Shown piece after piece: positions 1-8,308 of a DNA stretch of 64,000 nucleotides (the first letter of the stretch is position 1; each line of letters opens with the position of its first letter). Source of the stretch: CAWCQC01 sp963819905. Lineage in GTDB: Bacteria; Actinomycetota; Thermoleophilia; Gaiellales; Gaiellaceae. The notes under the pieces are model-generated. The model searched no databases, was not told where the DNA came from, and worked only from the letters and a program-made list of their open reading frames with translations. The stretch is from positions 248,001 through 312,000 of the forward strand of contig CAWFXP010000001.1 in the NCBI GenBank assembly GCA_963819905.1, given 5' to 3'. Made by a program: the position numbers and the translations under genes.

Positions 1-88
1 TAACCGCTCATGAGACCTCCCCGGGGATCGTGGTGGTGCGGAAGCGACCCTCCCGAGGGTAGTCAGGTCGACGCTCGCACGCCACGGC

Positions 89-508
89 TCAGGGGCGGCG
101 GGCCGGAACTCGGATGGGTTGGGCGTACCAGGCGACCGAGCCGGCGCGATCCTCCATGCGCACCTGGACGCGGGCGCGCCCTGCCTTCAGCGTGTCCGGA
201 AGCGCGAGCGAGACCAGCCACCTGCCCGGCCGCAGCCAACGCGTCGTGAACCTGGATATCACCTTCTGGTAGCGGATGACTCGGAGCTGCACGCGGATCA
301 CCTCGTCCGTTCTGATCTCCGCCATCACCGCACCGGCGCCGTGGGCTTTCGGGACGGCCGAGACGCCGAGCACTTCCGCGTCGACACCGTTCGCGCCACC
401 ATCGGCCGAGAGCGCGCTCGGCGCCGATACGAGCACGAGCACGACGACCAGGAACAGCACAACCGGCCCGCGAGGCCGGCGACCTCGGAACTTCGGTGCG
501 CGTAACAC
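89..508 (-). CDS. secreted protein of unknown function
   Basis: I do not recognise a family. The product is about 140 residues: a short basic N-terminus, a hydrophobic signal or anchor segment (VVLFLVVVLVLVSAPSALSA), then a beta-rich domain with alternating charged and hydrophobic residues, as in small exported Ig-like modules. The reading frame stays open up to an ATG at 613. I prefer the GTG at 508 because it puts the signal peptide near the N-terminus and a TATGAA -10-like box lies 9-10 nt upstream, matching the leaderless pattern seen elsewhere in the window. The gene diverges from the VOC gene at 643. Function unknown. Confidence 0.5.
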   Translation of the reverse strand: MLRAPKFRGRRPRGPVVLFLVVVLVLVSAPSALSADGGANGVDAEVLGVSAVPKAHGAGAVMAEIRTDEVIRVQLRVIRYQKVISRFTTRWLRPGRWLVSLALPDTLKAGRARVQVRMEDRAGSVAWYAQPIRVPARRP

Positions 509-606
509 TTTCAGCGATTCATACACAAGAAACGCCGACCGCGTTCCCACCCGCCGAGCACGGGCTCGCGCGATCCGCGACGAGTCTGATCGCGGGAACG
601 AGCCGG

Positions 607-637
607 TTGACACAACGAGAGGCTTGCAACCTATCCT
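607..637 (+). promoter_or_regulatory. sigma-70-type promoter of the VOC gene
   Basis: TTGACA at 607-612 and TATCCT at 632-637 are separated by 19 nt, and the ATG at 643 follows only 5 nt after the -10 box. The transcript is therefore probably leaderless. The spacing is longer than ideal, but the -35 is a perfect match. Confidence 0.5.
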
Positions 638-642
638 GATGA

Positions 643-1077
643 ATGCGCCTGGACGGGCCGGATGCGTCGCTCGCCAACGGGGCTCAGCGGCTCTTGTCGC
701 TCGACTTCGTGTATTTACCGATCGAGGACGTGGACGAAGCCGCGGCCGACTATGTGAGGCTTCTCGAAGGTGAGCTCCTCTGGAGGGTCCGCGGGCTCGG
801 CACGACGGTCGCCTGTGTTCGCCTCCCCGGTGTGGGACCGTTGATGCTCCTGTCCGGCCATCTGGAAGGAGCGACGCCGATCCTCATCTACCGCGTTGCC
901 GACTATGCGGCAGCCGTCGAGCGGCTCCGAGCCGCCGGCGCCTCAGACCTCCGGGAGCTCGAGATCCCGCAGGGCCCGTGCGCGAGCTTCCAGCTTCCGA
1001 GCGGGCAACGCTTTGCCGTCTACGAGCTCGTCCGACCAGGCGTAGATCGGCACTTCGAAGGCCGCTTCGACGCATGA
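643..1077 (+). CDS. VOC-superfamily (glyoxalase/bleomycin-resistance-like) protein
   Basis: A 144-residue protein with the layout of a single vicinal-oxygen-chelate domain. It has an early beta strand (LLSLDFVYLPIEDVDEAAADY), a central helix, a second strand set ending in PILIYRVADYAAAVERLRAAG, and the closing YEL strand. In this superfamily D-F-V-Y-L-P-style strands start each beta-alpha-beta-beta-beta module. The usual metal-binding His/Glu are not obvious, so it may be a binding or resistance protein rather than an enzyme. The substrate cannot be read from the sequence. It stands alone, followed after 80 nt by a methyltransferase on the same strand. Confidence 0.7.
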   Translation: MRLDGPDASLANGAQRLLSLDFVYLPIEDVDEAAADYVRLLEGELLWRVRGLGTTVACVRLPGVGPLMLLSGHLEGATPILIYRVADYAAAVERLRAAGASDLRELEIPQGPCASFQLPSGQRFAVYELVRPGVDRHFEGRFDA

Positions 1078-1157
1078 GCTCGTTCCGGTCACTACACGCC
1101 AATTGCCCCAGACCCGCTCGGAGCTCGTCTTGGAGGCGTTTCGAAGGGAGCTTGTAG

Positions 1158-1961
1158 ATGTCATCTCAGAAGTACTTGTTGGCAGATCAGCCCTCGGAGT
1201 TGGAGCGGCTGCAACTCCAGTCGCGCGTGTGGGAGCCGAGCGGTCGTCGTCTTCTCGACGAGATCGGCGAGGGTCGTGGGGCGCGCGTCGTTGACCTCGG
1301 TTGCGGCGCGATCGGCTGGCTGCGACTGCTGAGCGAGTGGGTCGGCCCCGACGGACAGGTGGTGGGGACCGACATCGACGAGGCGTTGCTTGGCGCCGCT
1401 GGACACTTCGTGGTTACGGAGGAACTCGGCAACGTCGTACTCGTGAAGGACGACCTCTTCGCGAGCCAGCTCGAGTCGTCCTCGTTCGATCTCGTCCATG
1501 CCAGGTTCCAGATCGCGCCGCTCGGTCGCGGCTCGGCCCAGATGTCTACCCACGTCCGGCTCCTCCGTCCGGGAGGCACGGTGGTGTTGGAGGAGTGGGA
1601 TGTGAGCTCATGGCACCTGAACCCTCCTGCGCCTGCACTGCACAGGCTGATCGAGCTCATCGGAGAGGCGTTCGTGCTCTCCGGCGGGGAAATGGACGCC
1701 GGACGCAAACTGCTCGAGCTGCTCCGCAGCTTCGACATCGACGGGAACGTCCGGGCCGAGATCGTGGCGCTGCCTCCGGGTCACCCCTATCTGCGGGTGC
1801 CGTTGCAGTTCGCAACCGCATTGGAACAACGGTTGCTGTCCTTGGTGACGGCCGACGAGCTGGCGCAGCTTCGAAGAGACGGGGAGGCTGAGCTCGAGGA
1901 GCCCGGCCGCTGGGGAACCACATTCACGCTCTTGCAATGCTGGGGCCAGCGCGGCGCGTAG
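1158..1961 (+). CDS. class I SAM-dependent methyltransferase
   Basis: A 267-residue Rossmann-fold methyltransferase. Motif I is VVDLGCGAIGWLRLLSEW (about residues 45-62), followed by the acidic ribose-binding end of strand 2 (VVGTDIDEALL) and a motif IV-like FDLVHARF. The later LRPGGTVVLEEWDVSSW is the standard post-motif of this fold. The C-terminal third is a helical cap that probably makes the substrate site; the acceptor is not predictable. GGGAG precedes the ATG by 8 nt, supporting this start. It ends 62 nt before the convergent acyl-CoA ligase gene. Confidence 0.8.
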   Translation: MSSQKYLLADQPSELERLQLQSRVWEPSGRRLLDEIGEGRGARVVDLGCGAIGWLRLLSEWVGPDGQVVGTDIDEALLGAAGHFVVTEELGNVVLVKDDLFASQLESSSFDLVHARFQIAPLGRGSAQMSTHVRLLRPGGTVVLEEWDVSSWHLNPPAPALHRLIELIGEAFVLSGGEMDAGRKLLELLRSFDIDGNVRAEIVALPPGHPYLRVPLQFATALEQRLLSLVTADELAQLRRDGEAELEEPGRWGTTFTLLQCWGQRGA

Positions 1962-2023
1962 CGGCAAGCTCTCCATCGCGACTCCCACCGATTTGTCACC
2001 GGACGAGCTCGCCCAGCTAGTCG

Positions 2024-3589
2024 TCAGCTTCCAGCCGTGCGGGCGATATGCGCCTCGGCCATCCGCTTCAGGCCTGTCCGGTCCGTCTTCCCGGTGGCAG
2101 TCCGCGGCATCTCGTCGAGGACGATCACCTCTTCGGGCGCCTTGTAGCCCACCTTCGAACGAGCGAACTGGATCAGCTCCTGGCTCGTCGGACGCTCGGC
2201 CCCGGCCCGGACAGTGATGTAGGCCCGGACGTTCTCGCCGTGGACGAGATCGTGGATCCCGATCACCCCGGCGCTCTCGACGCTCGGGTGTTCGAGCAGG
2301 ATGCTCTCGATCTCTTGAGGGCTGATGTTCGAGCCGTCGTGGACGATGATCTGTTTTCGGCGGCCGCAGAAGTGGAAATAGCCCTCGTCATCGATCCGCA
2401 TCACATCGCCCGAGTCGAGCCAGCCGTCGCTGAATGCAGCCTCGGTCGCGGTAGCGTCGTCCCAGTAACCGACCATGGCGGCAGGCGTTTTGACCCACAG
2501 GCGCCCGTCACTCCCCACGGGCAACTCGTGACCCTCGTCGTCTCGAACCGAGAGCGACACGTTCGGGACGACCTGACCGACCGAGCCGAGCTTGATCCGA
2601 CCTGAAGGTGGGCTCACGGTGACGAGGCCGACCTCTGTCAAGCCGTACGCCTCGTCGATCGCAAAGCCGCTCAACTGCATGAACTCCCGCTCGAGCACGG
2701 GCGATACCGTGTCGCCTGCCGCACGGCAGAGCCGCAGCGACGCGAAGTCCTCGTGAGAAGCACCGTGATCGCGTGTAAGGGCGAACAACGCCGACGGGAG
2801 CATCGACAGTACGGTCGGCCGGTCGCTCCGAAGAAGAGGCAGCAGCTCGTCTCCATCGAAGGTTCGGGCGACGATCGCGCCGGCCCCGACGCTCAGCGCG
2901 GCGAACGAGACGTAGAAGGCCCCGATGTGGGAGAGCGACGAGCCGGCAAGCAGCAGGTCAGAGGGGCCGAGCTCGAGCGCTGCTATCGCCGTGGCGAGCA
3001 TCCAGCCGAGCGTCTCGTGCGTATGGGTGACTCCTTTGGGGCGTCCGGTACTCCCAGATGTGAAGAAGATGACGGCCGGAGCCGAAGGGGAGGGAGGCGT
3101 GAGGCGCTCCGGAGGCCGCTCTCCCTCAATGAGGTCATCGAACGACGGTCCGCTTCCGCCCTTCCCTCCGAACTGGATGCGGCCAAGGGGCAACTTCCCG
3201 GCGAGCTCACTCGTCGCGAGATCCGCCTCCCTCTCCACGTGCGCGAGCAGGACACGAGCGCCGCTGATCTCCAGCGCATGATCGATCTCCGGTCCCATGT
3301 AGCGGTAGTTGAGAGGTGTCGCGACAAGTCCGGCCTTGAAGCAGGCGATGTAGTGCACGACCAGTGCCGGCCGGTTCGGCATCAGCGAAGCGACCCGATC
3401 ACCCGGCTTCAGCCCGAGCTCGAGCAGGCTGTGCGCCAGACGGTCGCTGAGGTCATCGAGCATCCGCCAGGTCCACCGAGTATCAGCGGAGATCAGAGCC
3501 AGGCCGTCAGGACTCTCCGCCACGCCGATGCCAAGCAGATCGCACAGGCTGAGCGGCCCCTCCACTGTCCTCCCGCCATGCGCTGACAC
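2024..3589 (-). CDS. acyl-CoA synthetase (AMP-forming, ANL superfamily)
   Basis: A 521-residue adenylate-forming enzyme that activates a carboxylic acid with ATP and transfers it to CoA. The P-loop-like FFTSGSTGRPKGVTHTH sits near residue 175, and A5 is AYGLTEVG near residue 315. The hinge region reads DSGDVMRIDDEGYFHFCGRRK, and the C-terminal catalytic lysine is in RTATGKTDR. The overall length is typical of medium/long-chain or aryl acid ligases, but the acid cannot be named from sequence. It reads away from its upstream neighbour and converges on the methyltransferase at 1158-1961. No partner genes for beta-oxidation are nearby. Confidence 0.85.
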   Translation of the reverse strand: MSAHGGRTVEGPLSLCDLLGIGVAESPDGLALISADTRWTWRMLDDLSDRLAHSLLELGLKPGDRVASLMPNRPALVVHYIACFKAGLVATPLNYRYMGPEIDHALEISGARVLLAHVEREADLATSELAGKLPLGRIQFGGKGGSGPSFDDLIEGERPPERLTPPSPSAPAVIFFTSGSTGRPKGVTHTHETLGWMLATAIAALELGPSDLLLAGSSLSHIGAFYVSFAALSVGAGAIVARTFDGDELLPLLRSDRPTVLSMLPSALFALTRDHGASHEDFASLRLCRAAGDTVSPVLEREFMQLSGFAIDEAYGLTEVGLVTVSPPSGRIKLGSVGQVVPNVSLSVRDDEGHELPVGSDGRLWVKTPAAMVGYWDDATATEAAFSDGWLDSGDVMRIDDEGYFHFCGRRKQIIVHDGSNISPQEIESILLEHPSVESAGVIGIHDLVHGENVRAYITVRAGAERPTSQELIQFARSKVGYKAPEEVIVLDEMPRTATGKTDRTGLKRMAEAHIARTAGS

Positions 3590-3669
3590 GGCATCACCCT
3601 AACGAAGCCGAGCGCCAGGCCTCATCCCGCGGGGTTTCCCTCGAACTTGACCCTGGGACCGGCTCTGCC

Positions 3670-4746
3670 TCAGTGCCAGGCGAGCGCGAAGGCAGCGAGG
3701 GGAAAGGCGTAGACGCGCTCGGATCGCTCGGCGTCCGAAAAGACGAGCTCGCTTCCCGTCGAGCGGACGAGCCACGCACCGTCCGGCGACCACGTGAAGG
3801 CCTTCGTCAGCGAGGGCGAGAGGCGCAGGCGATGGGTCTGCGCGTCGACGACGAGGAGCTCGAACGTGCCGCGGGCGAGCCCCACGGCGATCTCCTCTCC
3901 CGAGGGGCTGAACCGAACGAGCTCGTCCAGGAAGCCCGGCCCGGGAACGGCGGCGAGCGGAAGCACGAGCGACTCGAGGAGCGTATGCCCCCGCCAAAGC
4001 TCGAGCCAGGCGCGCGGCAGCGCATCGGGAAACTCGGCCACGGTGACCGCGAGCAGCCCGTCGGCGGACGCGTCGAAGCCGAGGACGTCGACGCGCGAGG
4101 CCGCCTCGCGGAACGGACGCGTGAGCTCGCTCCGGTCGAGGCGCGCGGTGCCGCCCTCGAGCAGTTGGGAAGCGAGAGGCGTGTCCGGGCGGGTCAGGAC
4201 CCCGTCGGGGGTCAGCTTCGGCCGACAGCCTCGAACATGGGTACGCGAGCCAGTCTGGACCTCGAGAACGACGGTGGACCCGTCGAGGGTGCACCAGGCG
4301 AGGCGCTTCCCGTCCGCCGACCACGACGGGTCTCCCACGACGAGCCCGACCCGGCGGACCAGCCGCGGCGGATCGGCAAGCTCGGCGAGCCAGAGCTCCT
4401 CGGCGCGATCATCGCGAGGAGCACGTGTGACCGCGGCGAGCCCGCCTGTGGGCGCCGTCCAGAGCCCGCAAGACGTCTCAGGCCCGGGATCGCCCTGAGT
4501 GACCTGTCGTAGGTCGATGGCCGTCAGCCGGCAGCGGTCCCCCGCGGCGATGTAGAGCGTCCCCTCGAGGACTGCCGGCTGCGGAACGTTCGGGCCGGTA
4601 ATCCGCTCGACGCGCGGAGCCGGACGCGCGGTCGGCTCCGATCCCTCTCCGCCGCCGAGCGCGTCGATGACGATCGCGATCCCGAGACCCGCGAGAGCGA
4701 CGATCGCCAGGCGCCAGCCCCAGGTCCCGAGTCCGCGCGGCCTCAC
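3670..4746 (-). CDS. membrane-anchored beta-propeller (TolB/WD40-like) protein
   Basis: A 358-residue protein with one N-terminal membrane segment (LAIVALAGLGIAIVIDAL) and a large extracytoplasmic domain. The domain carries repeated propeller blades of the WD40-like/TolB type: WSADGKRLAWC, FSPSGEEIAVGLARG and WSPDGAWLVRS are three clear blade signatures. Two cysteine pairs may form disulphides. Starts with GTG at 4746. It begins 3 nt after the stop of an acetyl-CoA synthetase remnant, so it may once have been its downstream cotranscribed gene. No enzymatic motif is visible; a sensory or scaffold role is only a guess. Confidence 0.6.
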   Translation of the reverse strand: MRPRGLGTWGWRLAIVALAGLGIAIVIDALGGGEGSEPTARPAPRVERITGPNVPQPAVLEGTLYIAAGDRCRLTAIDLRQVTQGDPGPETSCGLWTAPTGGLAAVTRAPRDDRAEELWLAELADPPRLVRRVGLVVGDPSWSADGKRLAWCTLDGSTVVLEVQTGSRTHVRGCRPKLTPDGVLTRPDTPLASQLLEGGTARLDRSELTRPFREAASRVDVLGFDASADGLLAVTVAEFPDALPRAWLELWRGHTLLESLVLPLAAVPGPGFLDELVRFSPSGEEIAVGLARGTFELLVVDAQTHRLRLSPSLTKAFTWSPDGAWLVRSTGSELVFSDAERSERVYAFPLAAFALAWH

Positions 4747-4749
4747 GGG

Positions 4750-4884
4750 CTACCGCCCGCGGAGCGCCTGGTCCGCCTTGTCCTTGAGATCGTCCACGAT
4801 CGCCGGGTCACGCAGTGTCGTCGTGTCGCCGATGTCCTGGCCTTCGGCGATGTTCTACAGGAGCCGCCGCACAGACGAACTGAT
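4750..4884 (-). pseudogene. acs: 3' remnant of acetyl-CoA synthetase
   Basis: The minus strand just upstream of the propeller gene encodes NIAEGQDIGDTTTL followed by RDPAIVDDLKDK, then the stop at 4750-4752. This is the distinctive C-terminal tail of AMP-forming acetyl-CoA synthetase (family pattern: MRRLLR-x-IAEG-x(2)-GDTTTL-x-DP-x-VV). Just before it, residues VRRLL match the end of the catalytic lysine loop, but a TAG stop (4855-4857) replaces the next arginine codon. Nothing resembling the other roughly 600 residues lies upstream; tRNA-Cys follows at 4979. I infer a deletion or rearrangement scar. Confidence 0.6.
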
Positions 4885-4978
4885 CGCGGCGATGCGAATC
4901 GCCGGCGAGCGATGGCGCTCAGGCTGACCGGCCGGCAACGAGTGCGTTCGGGAAAACCCGCAAACAGCGGGAGCAGTA

Positions 4979-5048
4979 GGCGCGGAGCGGACTCGAACCG
5001 CTGTACGAGGCTTTGCAGGCCTCTGCCTAACCACTCGGCCACCGCGCC
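4979..5048 (-). tRNA. tRNA-Cys (GCA)
   Basis: A full cloverleaf reads on the minus strand. The acceptor GGCGCGG pairs with CCGCGCC. The D arm contains GAGTGGTTA, the anticodon stem is GAGGC/GCCTC with loop CTGCAAA (anticodon GCA), and the T arm is AGCGG-TTCGAGT-CCGCT. The short variable loop (GTAC) fits cysteine. CCA is not encoded. The length is 70 nt. Confidence 0.95.
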
Positions 5049-5266
5049 GGACGGCCTCATTGTAGGCGCGGGCTGCTCGTGGCCCTGCGTCAACGGCGCG
5101 ACCGGTTTGAACGTGGAAGCCGGCTCCTCCCGCCTTCCCTTCGGCGGCGTCGAGCGACGCTTCGCCTCGCGGCGGAGAGCCAGTTCGAGGATCAGCTTCT
5201 CTCTGCGATGCGCTCGGAGTTCGGCGGCCACGCCGAGAAGAGTCGCCTGACAGCACCCTGACCTTC

Positions 5267-5272
5267 TAGGCT
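5267..5272 (+). promoter_or_regulatory. -10-like box for a leaderless start at 5279
   Basis: TAGGCT lies 6 nt upstream of an in-frame ATC codon at 5279, the same geometry as the TANNNT boxes before ATG or GTG starts elsewhere in this window. Confidence 0.35.
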
Positions 5273-5278
5273 CACCGG

Positions 5279-6280
5279 ATCGAAGCGTGGTTCGAGAGCC
5301 TGTGGGACACGCTGACGAGCGTCTCGATCTGGGCGCTCCTCGGCGCTGTCGTCCTGCAAACGCTGCAGACGACGATGGTCGGCACCGCGTACGTCGGCAT
5401 CCTGCAGGCCGCGTATCCGGCGGGAGGTGTCCGCTACCTGCCGATCATCGCCTGCTACGCAGCCTCGGTCGCGATGAACGGCGTGCTGCCGGCGAACATC
5501 GGCACGTTCGCGCTGCTCTTCATGTTCCTGATGATCATCCCGGCGGCGACCTTTCCGGGGGTCGTGTCCGGGTACCTCGTCCAGAAGATCTTCTACACGG
5601 TCGTCGGCACGATCGTCTATCTCTATCTGTTCCTCAGCGTCGAGGGCTCCTTCGACGTCAATCTGAGCGGTCTCGCCGACCACAGGTGGCTCGCCCTCGC
5701 GATCGCGGGCGGCGTGATCGTCGGCATCGTGCTGCTCGCCCGGATCTTCTGGCGCAAGATCAAGCATCTCTGGGAGCAGGCGAAGCAGGGAGCCGTGATC
5801 CTCTCGACGCCGTCGCGCTACGCGATCCGGGTGCTCGCGCCGCAGACGGTCGGATACCTGGCGAAGCTCGGCGTGATCGCGATCTTCCTCGCCGCGTACG
5901 GCATTCCCGTCACGCTCCATTCGATCTTCTCGGTCGTCGGCTCGAGCTCGATCGCGAACACGGTCTCCGTCACCCCGGGCGGGGTGGGGGTCAACCAGGC
6001 TGCGAACGTCGTCGCGCTCGAGAGCGTGACGGACTCGGCGACCGCGACCGCCTACTCGATCGGGCAGCAGGTATTCACGACCGCCTGGAACATCGTCTTC
6101 GCCGTCATCATGATCAGCTGGGCGTTCGGCTGGACGGGCGGGAAGCAGATGGTCACGGCGTCCTACATCCAGGCCAAGGCAAAGGCCGCCGAGGAGAAGG
6201 CGCAGCGCCAGGAGCGAAAGGCGGCCCGCAAGGCCGAACGGCATGCGGATGGCCGGTCGGGTGCCGCCCCGAAAGAGTGA
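5279..6280 (+). CDS. flippase-like / lysylphosphatidylglycerol-synthase-type integral membrane protein
   Basis: A polytopic membrane protein of the UPF0104/LPG-synthase-TM family, which includes putative lipid or glycan flippases. About seven hydrophobic segments are visible. The family's conserved loop appears as TPGGVGVNQA near residue 235. The C-terminal tail is a strongly basic Ala/Lys/Glu/Arg coil (about 35 residues). The first ATG is at 5375, but the frame is open from 5270 and encodes a missing first membrane helix (SIWALLGAVV...), so the true start is upstream. The only codon with leaderless geometry is ATC at 5279, a rare start or a miscalled ATG/GTG. Function beyond a membrane transporter is unproven. 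Confidence 0.65.
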   Translation: MEAWFESLWDTLTSVSIWALLGAVVLQTLQTTMVGTAYVGILQAAYPAGGVRYLPIIACYAASVAMNGVLPANIGTFALLFMFLMIIPAATFPGVVSGYLVQKIFYTVVGTIVYLYLFLSVEGSFDVNLSGLADHRWLALAIAGGVIVGIVLLARIFWRKIKHLWEQAKQGAVILSTPSRYAIRVLAPQTVGYLAKLGVIAIFLAAYGIPVTLHSIFSVVGSSSIANTVSVTPGGVGVNQAANVVALESVTDSATATAYSIGQQVFTTAWNIVFAVIMISWAFGWTGGKQMVTASYIQAKAKAAEEKAQRQERKAARKAERHADGRSGAAPKE

Positions 6281-6287
6281 GGCGGGC

Positions 6288-7256
6288 ATGATCCTCGCCG
6301 GCGACATCGGGGGCACGAACAGCCGACTCGCCCTCTTCGCCGACGATCTCCGGGAGCGGGTTGCGATCGCGACGTACCCGTCGCGGGCTTACGGCGGGCT
6401 CGAGGAGGTCGTCCGGGTGTTCCTGGACGAGCATCAGGCCGACGTCTCGCGGGCGTGCTTCGGCGTCGCCGGGCCCGTTCGCGACGGCCGCACCGAGGCG
6501 GTGAACCTCGCCTGGCCGGTCGACGCCCGCAGCGTGGCAGCCCTTCTCGGCCTGGCGCGCGCCGGCCTCGTGAACGACCTCGAGGCGAACGCGCTCGGTA
6601 TCGAGGCGCTCGGCCCTGACGATCTCGCAACGCTGAACGAGGGCGATAGGTCGGCAGGTGGGAACATGGCCGTGATCTCGGCGGGCACGGGCCTCGGCGA
6701 GGCGGGAATCTACGCGGCAGGCGGCCACCGCCACGTCTTCGCGAGCGAGGGAGGGCACGCCGACTTCGCGCCGCGGACGGAGCTCCAGGCCGACCTGTTG
6801 CGGTGGCTGAGCGAGCGCTGCGAGCACGTCAGCTACGAGCGAGTCTGCTCGGGCATGGGCCTGGTGAACGTCTACACCTTCGTGCGGGAGCGCTCGGGCG
6901 AGTCGGCTCCCGACTGGCTGCGGGCCGAGATGGCCGAGCACGACGCGGGAGTGGCGATCACGCAGGCGGCGCTCGAGGGCCGTGACGAGGTCTGCGCGCA
7001 GGCGCTCGACGTGATGGTGTCCGTCTTCGGGGCCGAGGCGGGAAATCTCGCACTGACGGTCATGGCGACCGGAGGCGTCTACGTCGGCGGCGGGATCGCG
7101 CCGAAGATCCTGTCGAAGCTCGAGGACGGGACGTTCATGCGCTCGTTCGTCGACAAGGGCCGGCTCGAGGATCTCCTGCGCGCCATTCCGGTTCACGTCA
7201 TCCTGAACGACGAGACGGCGCTCCTCGGTGCGGCGCTCTGCGCCTCGCGACAGTGA
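6288..7256 (+). CDS. glk: glucokinase
   Basis: A 322-residue ATP-dependent glucokinase of the Glk (non-ROK) family, phosphorylating glucose to glucose-6-phosphate in the cytoplasm. The N-terminal phosphate motif is AGDIGGTNSRLALF. The substrate segment includes VNDLEANALGIEAL, with the catalytic Asp in N-D-L-E-A, and the adenosine region is AVISAGTGLGEAG. EGGHADFAP is the family's Glu/Gly/His sugar-binding loop, and the C-terminal GGVYVGGGIAPK completes it. The start at 6288 (GGCGGGC before ATG) is preferred over an in-frame 6243, which would add a non-homologous tail and overlap the flippase end. Confidence 0.9.
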   Translation: MILAGDIGGTNSRLALFADDLRERVAIATYPSRAYGGLEEVVRVFLDEHQADVSRACFGVAGPVRDGRTEAVNLAWPVDARSVAALLGLARAGLVNDLEANALGIEALGPDDLATLNEGDRSAGGNMAVISAGTGLGEAGIYAAGGHRHVFASEGGHADFAPRTELQADLLRWLSERCEHVSYERVCSGMGLVNVYTFVRERSGESAPDWLRAEMAEHDAGVAITQAALEGRDEVCAQALDVMVSVFGAEAGNLALTVMATGGVYVGGGIAPKILSKLEDGTFMRSFVDKGRLEDLLRAIPVHVILNDETALLGAALCASRQ

Positions 7257-7426
7257 GGGCGGCTCGCCATGAGGCTCGTCGTGCGCAACCGCTGGACGAC
7301 GGCAGGGGCCTCGCTCGGCTTCCGGGTCGCGCTCGCGGTCATCGAGCCGAGCTCGTTCGTGATGGAGCGCGGCATGCTCCTCGGTATCAAGCATCGCGTC
7401 AGACAGCTGTCTGGTGCCCTCGGGAC

Positions 7427-7506
7427 GGGGCGGGACAGGTCCCGCCCCTACGCCTTTAACGGGATTGCCCTGTGGGCGGTTCGTAGGGGCCGGACCTGTC
7501 CGGCCC
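7427..7506. repeat. two copies of a 24-nt palindromic dispersed repeat
   Basis: Copy 1 at 7427-7451 (minus sense, GGGCGGGACC core) and copy 2 at 7483-7506 (plus sense) face each other across a 31-nt spacer. Each begins GTAGGGGC in its own sense, followed by a palindrome with 9-nt arms around a CT centre. Copy 2 is identical to a copy at 23741-23764. Related copies lie at 30839-30943. Confidence 0.85.
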
Positions 7507-8136
7507 TTGCAGTCGGGCAGAGCGCTCGGCCTCTGCCTTGACCGCCTTCAGGCCGCCTCGCATGAGGAGCCGGGCACCGGGCCCGACGATCCTCCAGTAA
7601 CGCCGGAACGTGCGCAGCGCCTCCGGGTCGGTCGCCTTCGTTCGCGTCTCGTAGGTGAGGAGCGTCCGGGCGCCGTACGGGCGCACGGTGAAGGAGACGG
7701 CCACCTTCGCGAATCCCGGACGCGTGAACGCGGCGAACTCGTCGGGGCTCACGTGGACAACGCCGTAGTCGCGCCGCCAGAACGCGCCGACGAGGCCGAC
7801 CACCAGCTCGTGTCCGTGCTCGTCGGCGAGCACGACCCAGCCGGCGTCTGCATCCATGATGTCCCTGAACGTGCGCGGTGCCCGCGGCTCCTCCTCTCCG
7901 CGCAGCCGGCGGGAGACCCGGTTCGGGAGGTCGCGAAGCGCCGACAGCGCGCGGGTCAGGGGATCCGCTGTGATGTCGGCCCGGCCGATGGCGTCGTACG
8001 TTTCCGTCGGAGAGGCGTCGACGACGGTGTGGGCGAACACCGCCTCGTCGCCGTCGGGCAGGAAGTCGTCGATGCGCAGCACAGCGGTCTCGGAGGTCAC
8101 GTCACGCAGCGTCGCGCCCGCGCCGCGGGCGCGCAT
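7456..8136 (-). CDS. SRPBCC-like protein of unknown function
   Basis: About 226 residues. The beta-helix-grip pattern (hydrophobic strands such as AVFAHTVVDASPTETYDAI, KVAVSFTVRPYGARTLLTYE, then a long C-terminal helix) suggests the START/SRPBCC fold; no catalytic residue is assignable. The C-terminal 20 or so residues (from LQGPDRSGPYEPP to the stop) are encoded by the palindromic repeat at 7483-7506 and its flank, so the original C-terminus has probably been replaced. A GTG at 8100 is an alternative start giving 214 residues. It converges on glk and diverges from the flavodoxin gene. Confidence 0.5.
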   Translation of the reverse strand: MRARGAGATLRDVTSETAVLRIDDFLPDGDEAVFAHTVVDASPTETYDAIGRADITADPLTRALSALRDLPNRVSRRLRGEEEPRAPRTFRDIMDADAGWVVLADEHGHELVVGLVGAFWRRDYGVVHVSPDEFAAFTRPGFAKVAVSFTVRPYGARTLLTYETRTKATDPEALRTFRRYWRIVGPGARLLMRGGLKAVKAEAERSARLQGPDRSGPYEPPTGQSR

Positions 8137-8308
8137 CGGATGAATCCCTGATCCCGCACACGGTCAACTACGGACGTGCACGAAAACCGGCAACCGCCGG
8201 CGTGCGTTCGGTACTTCTCCGAAGGCGGATGCGAGTTTCGGCCGATGCGCGCTGAGCGGGCCGTCTGCGAGATTCGGCTCTGGGCCACACGGCCGAAAGG
8301 AGGAGTCG

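Noticed and set aside
4743..5231. An open frame spanning tRNA-Cys
   Set aside because: It translates the tRNA (GAVAEWLGRG...) and overlaps the acetyl-CoA synthetase remnant in another frame; not a gene.
7269..7541. A 90-codon frame after glk
   Set aside because: No family match, no ribosome site, and its second half is the palindromic repeat.
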